From Cyanobacteria bacterium FACHB-DQ100 (GTDB lineage Bacteria > Cyanobacteriota > Cyanobacteriia > Leptolyngbyales > Leptolyngbyaceae), in NCBI GenBank assembly GCA_014695195.1, contig JACJNW010000023.1, positions 1-64,000 on the forward strand: 64,000 nt of DNA, written 5' to 3'. This document shows positions 34,073 through 43,867 of this stretch, in pieces. How positions within the stretch are numbered: the first letter of the stretch is position 1; the number at the start of each line of letters is the position of its first letter. Below the pieces are notes generated by a model. It did no database searches, had not been told where the DNA came from, and saw nothing but the letters and a program-made list of their open reading frames with translations. The position numbers and the translations under genes were made by a program.

Positions 34073-37000
34073 ATGACTGCTACTCTTCCAACTCAATACA
34101 GCGCCGCAACCACTGAAGCGAAATGGCAAAAGTTTTGGGAGGAGAATCAGGTCTTTAAAGCTGATCCAAATCAACCCGGTGAGCCGTATTGTGTCGTGAT
34201 TCCGCCGCCGAATGTGACGGGCAGTTTGCACATGGGTCACGCTTTTGAAAGCTCGCTGATCGATGTATTGATTCGATATCAGCGAATGCTCGGTAAGAAT
34301 ACGCTGTGGCTGCCCGGAACCGATCACGCCAGTATTGCGGTTCAGACGATTTTAGAACGGCAACTGAAAGCGGAAGGCAAAACCCGCAATGATTTGGGTC
34401 GTGAACAGTTTTTAGAACGTGCTTGGAAATGGAAGGCGGAATCGGGCGGAACGATCGTTAATCAGCTCCGACGCTTGGGCGTGTCGGTGGATTGGTCACG
34501 TGAACGCTTTACAATGGACGAAGGGCTTTCGGCTGCGGTGCTGGAGGCGTTTGTGAAGCTGCACGATGAAGACTTGATTTATCGCGGCAATTACCTCGTC
34601 AATTGGTGTCCGGCAACGCAATCGGCAGTGTCGGATCTCGAAGTTGAGAGCAAAGAAGTTGACGGTAATCTGTGGCATTTTCGCTATCCGATTAAAGAGC
34701 AGGACGGCTTTATTGAAGTCGCAACCACCCGACCAGAGACGATGCTGGGCGACACAGCGGTGGCAGTGAATCCGAACGACGATCGCTACAAAGATCTGAT
34801 TGGTAAGACCTTGATTTTGCCACTGGTCGGTCGCGAGATTCCGATCGTTGGCGATGAACATGTTGATCCGAGTTTCGGAACAGGCTGTGTTAAAGTCACA
34901 CCCGCGCACGATCCGAACGATTTCGAGATGGGTCAGCGTCATCAATTGCCGTCGATCAATGTGATGAACAAAGACGGCACGATGAACGAGCAAGCCGGGG
35001 AATTCGAGGGGCAAGATCGCTTTGTAGCGCGGAAAAACGTCGTGAAGCGACTCGAAGAAGAAGGCTTTCTGGTCAAGATTGAGCCGTATAAACATACCGT
35101 GCCCTACAGCGATCGCGGTAAAGTCCCTGTCGAACCGCTACTTTCAACTCAGTGGTTTGTCAAGATTAAGCCATTGGCTGATTTTGCGCTGGAATCCTTA
35201 GATGAAGAAGATTCGCCGCGATTTGTACCGGAGCGCTGGACAAAGGTTTATCGTGATTGGTTGGTCAGTCTGAAAGATTGGTGTATCTCGCGGCAGTTGT
35301 GGTGGGGACATCAAATTCCCGCTTGGTATGCGATCAGTGAGACAAACGGCGAGATTACCGACTACACGCCGTACATCGTGGCGCGATCGCAAGAAGAAGC
35401 GCAGACGAAAGCGATCGCGCAGTTCGGCGAGAATGTCCAAATCAAGCAAGATCCAGATGTCCTCGATACCTGGTTCTCTTCAGGGTTGTGGCCTTTTTCA
35501 ACACTAGGTTGGTCGAACACCGAAGCAGAAGACTACAAGCGCTACTATCCAACCTCAACACTCGTCACTGGATTTGACATCATCTTTTTCTGGGTCGCTC
35601 GGATGACGATGATGGCGGGACATTTCACCGGACAAATGCCGTTTAAGGATGTCTACATTCACGGTTTGGTGCGGGATGAGAACAATAAAAAGATGTCGAA
35701 ATCGGCAAACAACGGCATCGATCCCCTCATCCTGATTGATAAATACGGCACCGATGCTCTGCGATACACCTTGGTTCGGGAAGTCACAGGCGCAGGTCAG
35801 GATATTCGGATTGCTTACGATCGCAAAACCGACGAATCCGAAACCGTCGAAGCGTCGCGCAATTTCACCAACAAACTGTGGAATGCGTCGCGCTTTGTGA
35901 TGCTGAATCTCGACGATAAAACACCTGCTCAATTGGGTCAGCCGCAGAATTTAGAACTGAGCGATCGCTGGATTCTCTCACGATTCAATCAAGTCACGCG
36001 CCAAGTCCGTAACTATATCGACAATTATGGGTTCGGTGAAGCGGCGAAAAGCCTCTATGAATTCATCTGGGGTGACTTCTGCGATCAATATATCGAGTTA
36101 GTCAAATCGCGACTGCAAGACCAAAATTCACCCACGCGCCTTGCAGCCCAGCAAACCCTTGCTCATGTGCTAGAAGGAACGCTCAAACTGCTGCATCCCT
36201 TCATGCCACACATCACCGAGGAAATTTGGCACACCCTAACGCAGACCCCGGAAAGCGATCATAAGTCTCTTGCGCTCCAAAGCTATCCCGTCCCGGATGC
36301 AGCATTCATCAATCCGAGTCTTGAGCGGCAGTTTGAGCTAATCATCAACACGATTCGCACGATTCGGAATTTGCGATCGGGAGCCGAGATCAAACCCGGA
36401 GCAAGAATCACCGCTGCGCTCTCGACCGAAGACGAGCAAGAAAAGCAAACGCTGATCACAGGACAGTCTTATATCAAGGACTTGGCAAGGATTGAAACGC
36501 TGACGATCTCAGGAGCGGGAAATGCTGACGCTCAAAAACGATTGATCAATTCCAATCCGCCCATTCTCGCAACCGCATTGGACACGCTTGGCAACTTCTT
36601 CGGTAAACATCAAAGGATTTTGCTGTCACTTCTGCTGATTGGCGCGATCGCGTTTGCCCTCAAGCTTGCAGCGACAACGCTGGATGCCATTCACGATGTC
36701 CCACTGTTTGCCCCACTCCTCGAAATCGTCGGGATCGGCTACACCGTTTGGTTTGCAAAAACGCGACTCTGGCAAAGAGACGATCGCCAGACCTTCTTCA
36801 AACAGGTGAATCAATTCAAGACTGAAGTGATCGGAGAACCGAAACCGCCAGCGCCTCAGATTGCGCCCGCACCTCAGGTCGCGCCCGCACCACAACCTGA
36901 ACCTGTAGACGATGCCAAAACGATCGTCGGTGTAACCGGAACCGTCAAAATCTCGATTCCGCTAGCTGGACTGGTCGATTTTGAAGCACTCAAAGCTAAG

Positions 37001-37174
37001 ACCGAACGAGATTTGAAGAAAGTAGAGGCAGAAATTCAAGCGCTGAGGGGTCGGTTGAGCAATCCGAAATTTGTCGATAAAGCGCCGCCTGATGTGGTGC
37101 AATCGACTCGTGAAGCCCTAGCCGAAGCAGAAAAACAGGCAGAAATTCTCAAAACTAAGCTCGATCGCCTTTAA
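34073..37174 (+). CDS. valS: valine--tRNA ligase with CAAD membrane domain
   Basis: ValRS charges tRNA-Val in the cytoplasm. The 1033-aa protein has the class I HIGH-type motif [17 protein letters not shown] (near 42-58), the editing domain ([15 protein letters not shown] near 220), [11 protein letters not shown] near 410, and KMSKSANNG near 540. It is about 120 residues longer than usual. The extra part at about residues 825-910 contains two membrane helices ([17 protein letters not shown] and the helix ending [10 protein letters not shown]), which is the CAAD domain found in some cyanobacterial tRNA synthetases. A Pro/Ala-rich linker and the normal C-terminal coiled-coil arm follow (residues about 960-1033). 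CAAD is reported to anchor these synthetases in thylakoid membranes. It is a single gene with a terminator downstream. Confidence 0.96.
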   Translation: MTATLPTQYSAATTEAKWQKFWEENQVFKADPNQPGEPYCVVIPPPNVTGSLHMGHAFESSLIDVLIRYQRMLGKNTLWLPGTDHASIAVQTILERQLKAEGKTRNDLGREQFLERAWKWKAESGGTIVNQLRRLGVSVDWSRERFTMDEGLSAAVLEAFVKLHDEDLIYRGNYLVNWCPATQSAVSDLEVESKEVDGNLWHFRYPIKEQDGFIEVATTRPETMLGDTAVAVNPNDDRYKDLIGKTLILPLVGREIPIVGDEHVDPSFGTGCVKVTPAHDPNDFEMGQRHQLPSINVMNKDGTMNEQAGEFEGQDRFVARKNVVKRLEEEGFLVKIEPYKHTVPYSDRGKVPVEPLLSTQWFVKIKPLADFALESLDEEDSPRFVPERWTKVYRDWLVSLKDWCISRQLWWGHQIPAWYAISETNGEITDYTPYIVARSQEEAQTKAIAQFGENVQIKQDPDVLDTWFSSGLWPFSTLGWSNTEAEDYKRYYPTSTLVTGFDIIFFWVARMTMMAGHFTGQMPFKDVYIHGLVRDENNKKMSKSANNGIDPLILIDKYGTDALRYTLVREVTGAGQDIRIAYDRKTDESETVEASRNFTNKLWNASRFVMLNLDDKTPAQLGQPQNLELSDRWILSRFNQVTRQVRNYIDNYGFGEAAKSLYEFIWGDFCDQYIELVKSRLQDQNSPTRLAAQQTLAHVLEGTLKLLHPFMPHITEEIWHTLTQTPESDHKSLALQSYPVPDAAFINPSLERQFELIINTIRTIRNLRSGAEIKPGARITAALSTEDEQEKQTLITGQSYIKDLARIETLTISGAGNADAQKRLINSNPPILATALDTLGNFFGKHQRILLSLLLIGAIAFALKLAATTLDAIHDVPLFAPLLEIVGIGYTVWFAKTRLWQRDDRQTFFKQVNQFKTEVIGEPKPPAPQIAPAPQVAPAPQPEPVDDAKTIVGVTGTVKISIPLAGLVDFEALKAKTERDLKKVEAEIQALRGRLSNPKFVDKAPPDVVQSTREALAEAEKQAEILKTKLDRL

Positions 37175-37199
37175 ATTATCGATTCTTAACGTTTGCGTC

Positions 37200-37230
37200 A
37201 GAGATGCGCCATTTCAGCATCTCTTTTTTT
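37200..37230 (+). terminator. rho-independent terminator after valS
   Basis: GAGATGC (37201-37207) pairs with GCATCTC (37217-37223), followed by seven T's. The 303-bp gap to the next gene holds no other recognisable feature apart from an A/T-rich promoter-like stretch near 37280. Confidence 0.9.
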
Positions 37231-37477
37231 GTGATTCTGTGAGGTAGACCCATCAATAATTCCGATAGAAAACAGGGAGGTTATACTATTTTGATAGGTA
37301 CAAACTCTGATCGCAGTTGTCAAGACTGCTCCATGAAAGTGCCCATCAGGTTAGTGCATCTACGGACGATGGAACGGGTAATCTAGCGTTGAATGCTGTT
37401 AGCACACTAGCAGGTAAGACCGCCCTGTAAATGCCCCTGAGCATCGTTCCCACCGAGACGACATCGAGAGAAAATTA

Positions 37478-37936
37478 ATGCTGCACTTGGCGCAAATTCA
37501 AAAAAAGGGCTATCTAGGCAAAGCAGGATTGCGCTTACTGGCTGCTCAAAAGTCAGAGCATATTTGGACAAAGCTTCCTGAAGAAGAGACGGTGCTTTCC
37601 ACCGAAGCCAGCGGCTTTAGCGATGGCTTATTAGTTTTAGTCGATATCTCGAACAGCAATCAGATTTTAGACATTCGAGAAGCAAAAGACTGGGTGCTGG
37701 AGTTGGTGCAGCGATATCTCACCTACGGAGTCACTCCCAGTCATTTGCAGCAGGAGATCGAGCGGGCAGAACAATGGCGACAATCGTTAACGCTTGAGAG
37801 CCAAGAACTAGCGCGACGGCAAATCGAGCTTGAGGCACGGCGCGAACAAATCCAGGTCTTAGAAGAAGAACTCAAAAGCGAGAAAAAGCAGCTAGAAACG
37901 CGAATGGCAGAACTGCGATCGCAGAGTCAGGATTAG
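37478..37936 (+). CDS. conserved hypothetical protein with C-terminal coiled coil
   Basis: The 152-aa protein has a globular N-terminal half (residues 1-95, with LRLLAAQKSEHIW and SNSNQILDIREAKDWVLELVQRYL) and a long charged helix from about 95 to 150 with heptad-like E/R/L spacing, predicted to be a coiled coil. I do not recognise a named family. Its stop overlaps the convergent O-antigen-ligase-like gene by four bases. The function is unknown; the coiled coil suggests self-association or a partner protein. Confidence 0.75.
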   Translation: MLHLAQIQKKGYLGKAGLRLLAAQKSEHIWTKLPEEETVLSTEASGFSDGLLVLVDISNSNQILDIREAKDWVLELVQRYLTYGVTPSHLQQEIERAEQWRQSLTLESQELARRQIELEARREQIQVLEEELKSEKKQLETRMAELRSQSQD

Positions 37937-39180
37937 CTTACTGCCTTCGTTTTCCAAATTCCAGCTAGTAGCACCCAGCCCATCAAATTAATCCGGGCAT
38001 CGAATAGCGGCACATCTAGAAAGTTGAACAACGTACAGGCAAAGAAGGCGATCCAGAAGGTGAAATAAATTCGCCGATCTAGTTTGTGTAGCTTGCGCCA
38101 CTGGAGAACCCCTTGAGCCAGAATCCAGCCCACCAAGCTGTATAGCAACAAAGCTGCGGGCAATCCGGTTTCAGCAGCCATCATCAAGAAAAGATTGTGC
38201 GGGTGTCCAAGCCAAAGGTGCATTTGCTCAGTATAGAGTTTCGAGAAACTGCGGAGTCCCCAACCTGTCAAGGGGCGTTGTTCTGTCATCGACCAGGCAA
38301 ATTTCCACTGGGTCGATCGCAGTTGGTTCACAGGTCGATCGCTGTACATTTGATCGTTTAACCGTGCCCAGAAAAATCGCGGCACGATCGTTCTTAACGG
38401 CAATACGATCGGCTCTGGAGCAAACGCGGCTCCTAACATCAAGCCTGTTACGGCTCCGACCAGCGCGACGATCGTTTTCCAGCCCTGATAGAGCGCAAAC
38501 GCCAAACACGCTAGAACCGCAATCGCCCAAGCATTGCGCGAATGGGTCAAAATTAGCCCGATCATATTGAGGCAAAGAATCACACCTAAAATTGGCTTGC
38601 GTTCTTCTAGCCACACTCCCAAGCCGAGAATAAATACGATCGCGTAATAGCTCGCCAACACATTTGCATAAGTGAACACCGAGGACATCCGACCCAAAGG
38701 CTCACCCCCAGGTGCGATCGTCCATTCAATCAATCCCCAAAGCAACGAGGGCGATCCCCCGACCTGAAAAAACAGTTGCATCAATCCAATCAGTGTCACC
38801 GGAATGGAAGTCAGCACCCAAATCCAGGCGATTTGCCTGAGCTGCTGAGGCGATGCGATCAGTTCACCCAGTCCGGCAAACACAACAAAGAAAGGCAGGA
38901 AGTTGAACAACCCCAAAAAGGCGGTGGGACGATCGACAGCAAACGTCGCTGCCCCAATCATCAGCACGCTCAGCACCGCCAAGCCGCGATTTACGGGTTC
39001 ACGGCTCATGCGCGAAAATAGCCGTCGCCAAATGTCCAGTGCCACCAATAGAACCGGAATCCCACCCAGAAACACGCTAAAAGGCAGCAGCAATAATCCA
39101 ACTTGAACGACAGTCCAATGTTTCTGCAAAGCTGGATCAGGATGAGATTGAAGGCGCTGCGTTTTCAATTCCAACCTCAA
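37933..39180 (-). CDS. O-antigen ligase (Wzy_C) family membrane protein
   Basis: The 415-aa protein has about eleven membrane segments and the Wzy_C region from about 195 to 350. Typical motifs are LILTHSRNAWAIA, TGWGLRSFSKLYTE and the periplasmic-loop motif HLWLGHPHNLFLMMAAETGLP (quoted in parts: GHPHNLFLMM, AETGLP). Members polymerise or ligate oligosaccharides at the outer face of the inner membrane; many cyanobacterial ones are of unknown role and some were once linked to bicarbonate uptake. The gene directly follows the YaaW-like gene (stop and start abut at 39180/39181), which suggests co-transcription. Confidence 0.85.
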   Translation of the reverse strand: MRLELKTQRLQSHPDPALQKHWTVVQVGLLLLPFSVFLGGIPVLLVALDIWRRLFSRMSREPVNRGLAVLSVLMIGAATFAVDRPTAFLGLFNFLPFFVVFAGLGELIASPQQLRQIAWIWVLTSIPVTLIGLMQLFFQVGGSPSLLWGLIEWTIAPGGEPLGRMSSVFTYANVLASYYAIVFILGLGVWLEERKPILGVILCLNMIGLILTHSRNAWAIAVLACLAFALYQGWKTIVALVGAVTGLMLGAAFAPEPIVLPLRTIVPRFFWARLNDQMYSDRPVNQLRSTQWKFAWSMTEQRPLTGWGLRSFSKLYTEQMHLWLGHPHNLFLMMAAETGLPAALLLYSLVGWILAQGVLQWRKLHKLDRRIYFTFWIAFFACTLFNFLDVPLFDARINLMGWVLLAGIWKTKAVS

Positions 39181-40023
39181 TCAAGCAGGTTCAAAATGCT
39201 CAGAGCGCGTTAACCGGATCTGAGCCAATGCAAAGATCGTTGGGATCACTCGCCCGTAGTTCGTGGAGATCGCCCTCCAGCCCAAATCTGCCAAGAACCA
39301 AGCCCACAAAGCCGACCCTACAAAGGCAAAGGCTGCGCGAGTGGCACCATACCGCGCTGTCGCCACCGTCATTCCGCGTCGTGCAAGCTGCATCGAAACT
39401 TGCGTTTGAATCTGCGTGGCAGCAGCAATACTGCCTTGGGCGATCGCTTGCTGTGCGACCTGGTAGCGGGCAAAATGAAGAGCAAACTGACGGGCAATAT
39501 GTTCGAGTAGAAGGGGTTGTACTACCGTATTGACTGCCAATGCACTACCGCCTTTCATCACTAGTGATAACGGATTTTTCTGCAAAGATATCGGCAGTTC
39601 TTCAACAAAACTGGTATCCGCCAGGGATTTTTCAATTCGATGAGTTAAAGCCGTTTGTTCACGCGATGGAAGTTGCTTCCAGGCCCGATTTAGTAAACTC
39701 AGAAAGACTTCAGCTTCGAGGTCTGTGGTAGACATCTTCGCCTCATAGGGCAGTTTTAGATAGCAGCAAACCTGAATGAGCACTTGGCGATAGGTCACTT
39801 GTCCAGTTTGGCGGCGCAGGACGGTGATACCATCAGCAGCTAGAAAGCGAAATCGATCGTCGATCGCATTTAGCCAGTCTTCTCGGTCACGGCTTTGTAG
39901 TTCGATCGGGTCAGGTGCGTTAACGTAATCCAGCGGATTGAACTTTGGACGAAATAGAATCTCGGTTAGTTCGCGCAGTTCATCATCCGTTGCCAATTCC
40001 AAAGCGGCTCTAAATTCATCCAC
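39181..40023 (-). CDS. YaaW/UPF0174-like protein
   Basis: The 280-aa protein starts with GTG and has DDELRELTEILFRPKFN near the N-terminus. A mostly helical soluble half (RQVLIQVCCYLKLPYEAKMSTTDLE) is followed by hydrophobic or amphipathic helices near the C-terminus (AAFAFVGSALWAWFLADLGWRA). The pattern matches the E. coli YaaW/UPF0174 layout, whose role is unknown. GGAGG lies about nine bases before the GTG start. It is the first gene of a probable pair with the O-antigen-ligase-like gene. Confidence 0.7.
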   Translation of the reverse strand: MDEFRAALELATDDELRELTEILFRPKFNPLDYVNAPDPIELQSRDREDWLNAIDDRFRFLAADGITVLRRQTGQVTYRQVLIQVCCYLKLPYEAKMSTTDLEAEVFLSLLNRAWKQLPSREQTALTHRIEKSLADTSFVEELPISLQKNPLSLVMKGGSALAVNTVVQPLLLEHIARQFALHFARYQVAQQAIAQGSIAAATQIQTQVSMQLARRGMTVATARYGATRAAFAFVGSALWAWFLADLGWRAISTNYGRVIPTIFALAQIRLTRSEHFEPA

Positions 40024-40110
40024 TGGTGGTCTTCCTCCCGATGCAGCGTCAGTCTTATTCTACATAAGTGAGACGGCACATCGAATCATCCTGTTTCACA
40101 ACGGTTTACC

Positions 40111-41163
40111 ATGCTCGATTCTCAGTTTGACATCGCGATCGTTGGGGCAGGGATGGCTGGTTTGTCCTGTGCCCAATCTCTTCATCAAGCAGGCTATAAG
40201 GTTGTGGTCGTCGATAAATCACGAGGTTTAGGCGGGCGAATGGCAACCCGTCGCCTGCATGGAACTCACGCAGATCATGGGGTGTGTTATCTCAAACCAA
40301 AATCGGCTCAGTTTCAAGCGTTACTGAATTGGCTTGTCGATCGCAAAGTGATTCGCGTTTGGACAGACACGATCCATGAGCTTAACTCACAAGGACAAAT
40401 TCAACCGGCTGAACGTCAAGCTCCTTGTTATGCCGCAGCAAATGGGATCGCAGCGATCTCGAAATTTCTCTCGCTTGGGTTAACGCTGCGATTAAATCAT
40501 CGAGTCGAACGGATTGAAGCGCGAGACGGGTGGCGATTGTGTTGTGAATCCGGGGAAATCATTTCGGCATCTGCGATCGTGGTTGCAATCCCGGCTCCAC
40601 AAGCAGCAATCATTTGCGGGTCGCTGGATCACGCCTTTGTCGAGCGGCTTAAAGCAGTTGAATATTTCCCTTGCATCAGCGCGATCGCCGTTTATCCGTT
40701 AGAGCGGCAAGCAGAGGTTGAAAAACTAGGCTACAAAGCGATCGTCTGTCCGTCTGATCCGGATTTAGGCTGGATTGGGATCAACAGTACAAAGCAGTTC
40801 AATCCGGTACAGCCTGCGATCGTCGTTCAAAGTAATGCTCGTTTTGCTGCACAACATCTCGAAGAGAGCGACCTTGAGCAAGTTGGAGAACGGCTGTTGC
40901 ATCGAGCAGCAGAAGTGGCGGAAGACTGGTTTACCCGCCCTGAAGTGTTACAGGTGCATCGCTGGCGCTATGCTTTTCCAGTTGCTCCGGTTGCCGATCG
41001 ATACCTTACAGCAAATACCTCAAATCCTTTAGTTTGTACAGGTGACTGGTGCGGAGGAAATCGCGTTGAGAGTGCATTCGAGGCTGGACTAGCGACAGCA
41101 AATTATGTGAATCAACAACTCGATCGTCGAGTTCTTCCAGAGCAATTTTGGCTCCGACTTTAG
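40111..41163 (+). CDS. renalase-like FAD/NAD(P)-dependent oxidoreductase
   Basis: The 350-aa flavoprotein has the N-terminal dinucleotide fold FDIAIVGAGMAGLSCAQSL (residues about 6-24), the acidic ribose end VVVVDKSRGLGGRMATRR, and a C-terminal FAD-binding motif LVCTGDWCGGNRVESAFEAG. This pattern is that of the renalase/amine-oxidase-like family found in many cyanobacteria. The substrate is unknown; bacterial renalases recycle off-target dihydropyridine forms of NAD(P). It is a single gene, divergent from the YaaW-like gene. Confidence 0.85.
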   Translation: MLDSQFDIAIVGAGMAGLSCAQSLHQAGYKVVVVDKSRGLGGRMATRRLHGTHADHGVCYLKPKSAQFQALLNWLVDRKVIRVWTDTIHELNSQGQIQPAERQAPCYAAANGIAAISKFLSLGLTLRLNHRVERIEARDGWRLCCESGEIISASAIVVAIPAPQAAIICGSLDHAFVERLKAVEYFPCISAIAVYPLERQAEVEKLGYKAIVCPSDPDLGWIGINSTKQFNPVQPAIVVQSNARFAAQHLEESDLEQVGERLLHRAAEVAEDWFTRPEVLQVHRWRYAFPVAPVADRYLTANTSNPLVCTGDWCGGNRVESAFEAGLATANYVNQQLDRRVLPEQFWLRL

Positions 41164-41243
41164 ACCAACGCCATCAATCGCCTCACCGCAACAATGAATC
41201 GCTAACTCAGATTGCTCATTTTCTGCGTGAGCGATCGCTAGGG

Positions 41244-41846
41244 TTAAGGCACTCGGCTGAAGACTTCTCGAATGAATTCTTCGTCGGTAATTTGTCGAGC
41301 TTGAAGACTATTTTTTAGGGTAATGAGGTCGCTTCTAAGTTTTCGTAGAGTCTCCAATTCTGATGAAGGAGAGGGCGTTGGAGAAGGGGTTGGGGCCGCG
41401 CCTCGTGCTTCATCATTTAATCGTCTACGAACCGTTAGAGTCGCGATGCCCGTCACGGGTAAGCCGCGGGTACGCTGATAGGTTTTAACTGCACTGTAAG
41501 TCGTGCGGCGGTAATTTCCGCTGAGTTCGATCGAAATCCCCAATACTTTTTTCAGGTTGTCTTGCAGAATTCTGACCGTTTTTTCGATCGCGCTTCTGAG
41601 CTGCGGCCCGTCGTTTCCGGTTGCAGCCATGTTGCTATCGAGTTGATATTGCAAAATGGCTGCACGGGTGTAGTCTTCGATGTTGGCAAGTTGCCGCAGG
41701 GAAGTCGCGTTGCAGTCGATCGCGCCTAGAACTTCGCGATCGCAAGCGCTAACGCTGTTTCCTAATCCATCCAGTCCTCTTGGCCCAAGATAATATCCAA
41801 GTCCATCTAAATTCTCTCTAAGATCCTGTAGTGACGTGACTGGCAT
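41244..41846 (-). CDS. peptidoglycan-binding-domain-like protein
   Basis: The 200-aa protein has no signal peptide. A central segment (residues about 105-145, with LSGNYRRTTYSAVKTYQRTRGLPVTGIATL) fits the PG_binding_1 pattern, where a three-helix unit includes AVK.YQ...GL.VTG. A Pro/Ser/Thr-rich linker (PTPSPTPSPSS) and a charged C-terminal helix follow. The function is unknown. The lack of an export signal is odd for a wall-binding protein, unless the start lies upstream or it uses another route. Confidence 0.65.
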   Translation of the reverse strand: MPVTSLQDLRENLDGLGYYLGPRGLDGLGNSVSACDREVLGAIDCNATSLRQLANIEDYTRAAILQYQLDSNMAATGNDGPQLRSAIEKTVRILQDNLKKVLGISIELSGNYRRTTYSAVKTYQRTRGLPVTGIATLTVRRRLNDEARGAAPTPSPTPSPSSELETLRKLRSDLITLKNSLQARQITDEEFIREVFSRVP

Positions 41847-42015
41847 ACTCTTGACACTCCTTTTCTAGTCAGCAAATGCGCGTGATTACAAACGGTGTAT
41901 GCTCATTTTGCTACAAGAAGCAGCAACAAAATCCGTAAATAATTTGAAGCCAAAGGGCTAAACATCGAGAGTTCACAATCCTCGGTAGAATATCGCATAG
42001 TACGTTAAATGCGCT

Positions 42016-42594
42016 ATGACTCCTGAATCTAAAGTTGATCCGGCTGTTGTTCCTTCAAGTTCTGCTCCAAAATGGAAAACTTGGTGGGAGAACTTTCAAA
42101 TCCTATTTATTGCGTTGATTCTGGCGTTGTTAGTGCGAGCGTATATTGCAGAACCGCGATTTATTCCGTCAGATTCGATGATGCCAACGCTGCAAATTGG
42201 CGATCGTCTGGTGGTTGAGAAAATTTCCTACCGCCTGCATCCGCCGGAGTTTCAAGACATCATCGTTTTTGATCCACCCACCCAGTTACAAGAACTTGGA
42301 TATTCTAAAGATCAAGCCTTCATCAAGCGGATCATTGGCAAGCCAGGACAAACGATCGAGATTAAGTCCGGTAAGGTCTTTGTAGACAATCAGCCGCTTC
42401 TAGAACCGTATATTGCTGAAGCGCCGTCTTATCAAATGCCACCTGTCCAAGTTCCTGAAGGCTGTTACTTTGTGATGGGCGACAATCGCAATAACAGCAA
42501 CGATTCTCACGTCTGGGGATTTCTGCCGCAGGAGTTCATTTTAGGTCGGGCTTGGTTGCGATTTTATCCGGTCGATCGACTTGGGAGAGTGTGA
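42016..42594 (+). CDS. lepB: signal peptidase I (second copy)
   Basis: This second type I leader peptidase, 192 aa, has a membrane anchor at about 27-45, box B PSDSMMPTL with nucleophile Ser54, box D FIKRIIGKPGQ with Lys104, and box E GDNRNNSNDSHVWG. All catalytic residues are present. It differs from the first copy at 10696 along most of its length, so the two are old paralogues rather than a fresh duplication. Cyanobacteria often have two, one reported to be more tied to thylakoids and photosystem assembly; which this is cannot be told. A Uma2 gene follows 3 bp after its stop. Confidence 0.95.
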   Translation: MTPESKVDPAVVPSSSAPKWKTWWENFQILFIALILALLVRAYIAEPRFIPSDSMMPTLQIGDRLVVEKISYRLHPPEFQDIIVFDPPTQLQELGYSKDQAFIKRIIGKPGQTIEIKSGKVFVDNQPLLEPYIAEAPSYQMPPVQVPEGCYFVMGDNRNNSNDSHVWGFLPQEFILGRAWLRFYPVDRLGRV

Positions 42595-42597
42595 ACA

Positions 42598-43137
42598 ATG
42601 TTAACTGTTAAAGATTTAGAGCAATTTCAGGAGCAACATCCCGACTATCGGATGGAGCTAGTAAATGGAGAAATCATCGTTATGAGTCCGTCTGGCTACG
42701 AGTCCGATGAAGTCGCATTTCGGATGGGCGGCAAGTTGTTTAGCTGGGTTGATGAAAGACGACTCGGACGAATTACCGGATCTTCAGCCGGATTTGTCTT
42801 GCCAAACTCTGACACTCGCGCTCCCGATGTTTCGTTTGTCCGAGCTGAACGCTTGCGTCAGAGTCCTCGGGGTTTTGCAGAATTGGCTCCTGATTTGATG
42901 GTAGAAGTGAAATCTCCAACGGATAGGCTTACCAAATTGAGAGAGAAGATCCAACAATTTCTGGAGCTAGGAACGCAAGTTGGAATTTTGCTCAATCCTG
43001 AAAATCGAACTGTGGAGGTTCACCGTCCAGGGCAAAAGACGATCATGCTTCAAGACGGTGATATTCTCACGATTCCGGATCTCTTTCCCGGGTGGCAAGT
43101 TGCCGTTGAGGAGTTGTGGTCGCCCCGGTTTGATTAA
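42598..43137 (+). CDS. Uma2 family (DUF820) restriction-endonuclease-fold protein
   Basis: The 179-aa protein belongs to the PD-(D/E)xK superfamily group that is greatly expanded in cyanobacteria. It has YRMELVNGEIIVMSPSG near residue 20, the acidic APDVSFVRAERL near 75, and the core DLMVEVKSPTDRLTKLREKI with ExK. A nuclease role is predicted from the fold but untested for almost all members. It follows lepB by 3 bp, so the two are likely translated from one mRNA. A second Uma2 gene is at 55772. Confidence 0.85.
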   Translation: MLTVKDLEQFQEQHPDYRMELVNGEIIVMSPSGYESDEVAFRMGGKLFSWVDERRLGRITGSSAGFVLPNSDTRAPDVSFVRAERLRQSPRGFAELAPDLMVEVKSPTDRLTKLREKIQQFLELGTQVGILLNPENRTVEVHRPGQKTIMLQDGDILTIPDLFPGWQVAVEELWSPRFD

Positions 43138-43146
43138 CCCATTTGA

Positions 43147-43866
43147 TTAACCAACAGGTGCAACTCCAACCTCTTCTGGTGCAAGATACGGTGTGAGAAC
43201 CTGACCATCTTTGAACCAAATCACGCGACGGGTACAGCGAGCGACATCCGGTTCATGTGTCACCATCACTACGGTCATTCCACTGGCGTTCAATTCGGTG
43301 AAAATGCTCAAAATCTCTTGAGTTGTTGTAGAGTCAAGCGCTCCAGTTGGTTCATCAGCTAATAGCAAAACGGGGCGATTGACGATCGCTCGTGCGATTG
43401 CCACCCGTTGCTGCTGACCTCCAGATAACTGCGTCGGCTTATTCTGCAATCGCTTTTCCAATCCCACTCGAATCAGCGCCTCTGTCGCTCGATCGCGCCG
43501 TTCTGCTGCGGGTACGTTTGCGTAGACCATCGGCAACATCACGTTTTCGAGTGCCGACAACTGCGGCAACAGATGAAACTGCTGAAACACAAAGCCAATT
43601 TTGCGATTGCGAATGTGAGCGAGGGCGAGATCGTCGAGTTGAGCAACATCCTCGCTGTCGAGATAGTAGCGTCCAGCAGTCGGGCGATCGAGGCAGCCGA
43701 TAATGTTCATCATCGTAGACTTTCCCGATCCAGAAGCGCCCATAATCGCGCAATACTCCCCTTGTTCGATCGTTAAATCAACCCCTGCTAAGGCATGAAC
43801 GGTCGCTTCGCCAATCCCGTAAACCTTAGTGATTTCTTCTAAACGAATGATGACAGACTTCGGCAT
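43147..43866 (-). CDS. MacB/LolD-type ABC transporter ATP-binding protein
   Basis: The 239-aa ATPase has Walker A GASGSGKST (near 42), the Q loop region FVFQQFHLLPQLSALENVMLP, the signature LSGGQQQRVAIARAI, Walker B LLLADEPTGALDS, and the H-loop VMVTHEPDVARC. It powers the permease at 43868-45085, whose stop lies one base before its ATG. The ATG at 43866 is used rather than an upstream frame to 43887. This is the last gene of an adaptor-permease-ATPase operon. Confidence 0.93.
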   Translation of the reverse strand: MPKSVIIRLEEITKVYGIGEATVHALAGVDLTIEQGEYCAIMGASGSGKSTMMNIIGCLDRPTAGRYYLDSEDVAQLDDLALAHIRNRKIGFVFQQFHLLPQLSALENVMLPMVYANVPAAERRDRATEALIRVGLEKRLQNKPTQLSGGQQQRVAIARAIVNRPVLLLADEPTGALDSTTTQEILSIFTELNASGMTVVMVTHEPDVARCTRRVIWFKDGQVLTPYLAPEEVGVAPVG

Positions 43867-43867
43867 A

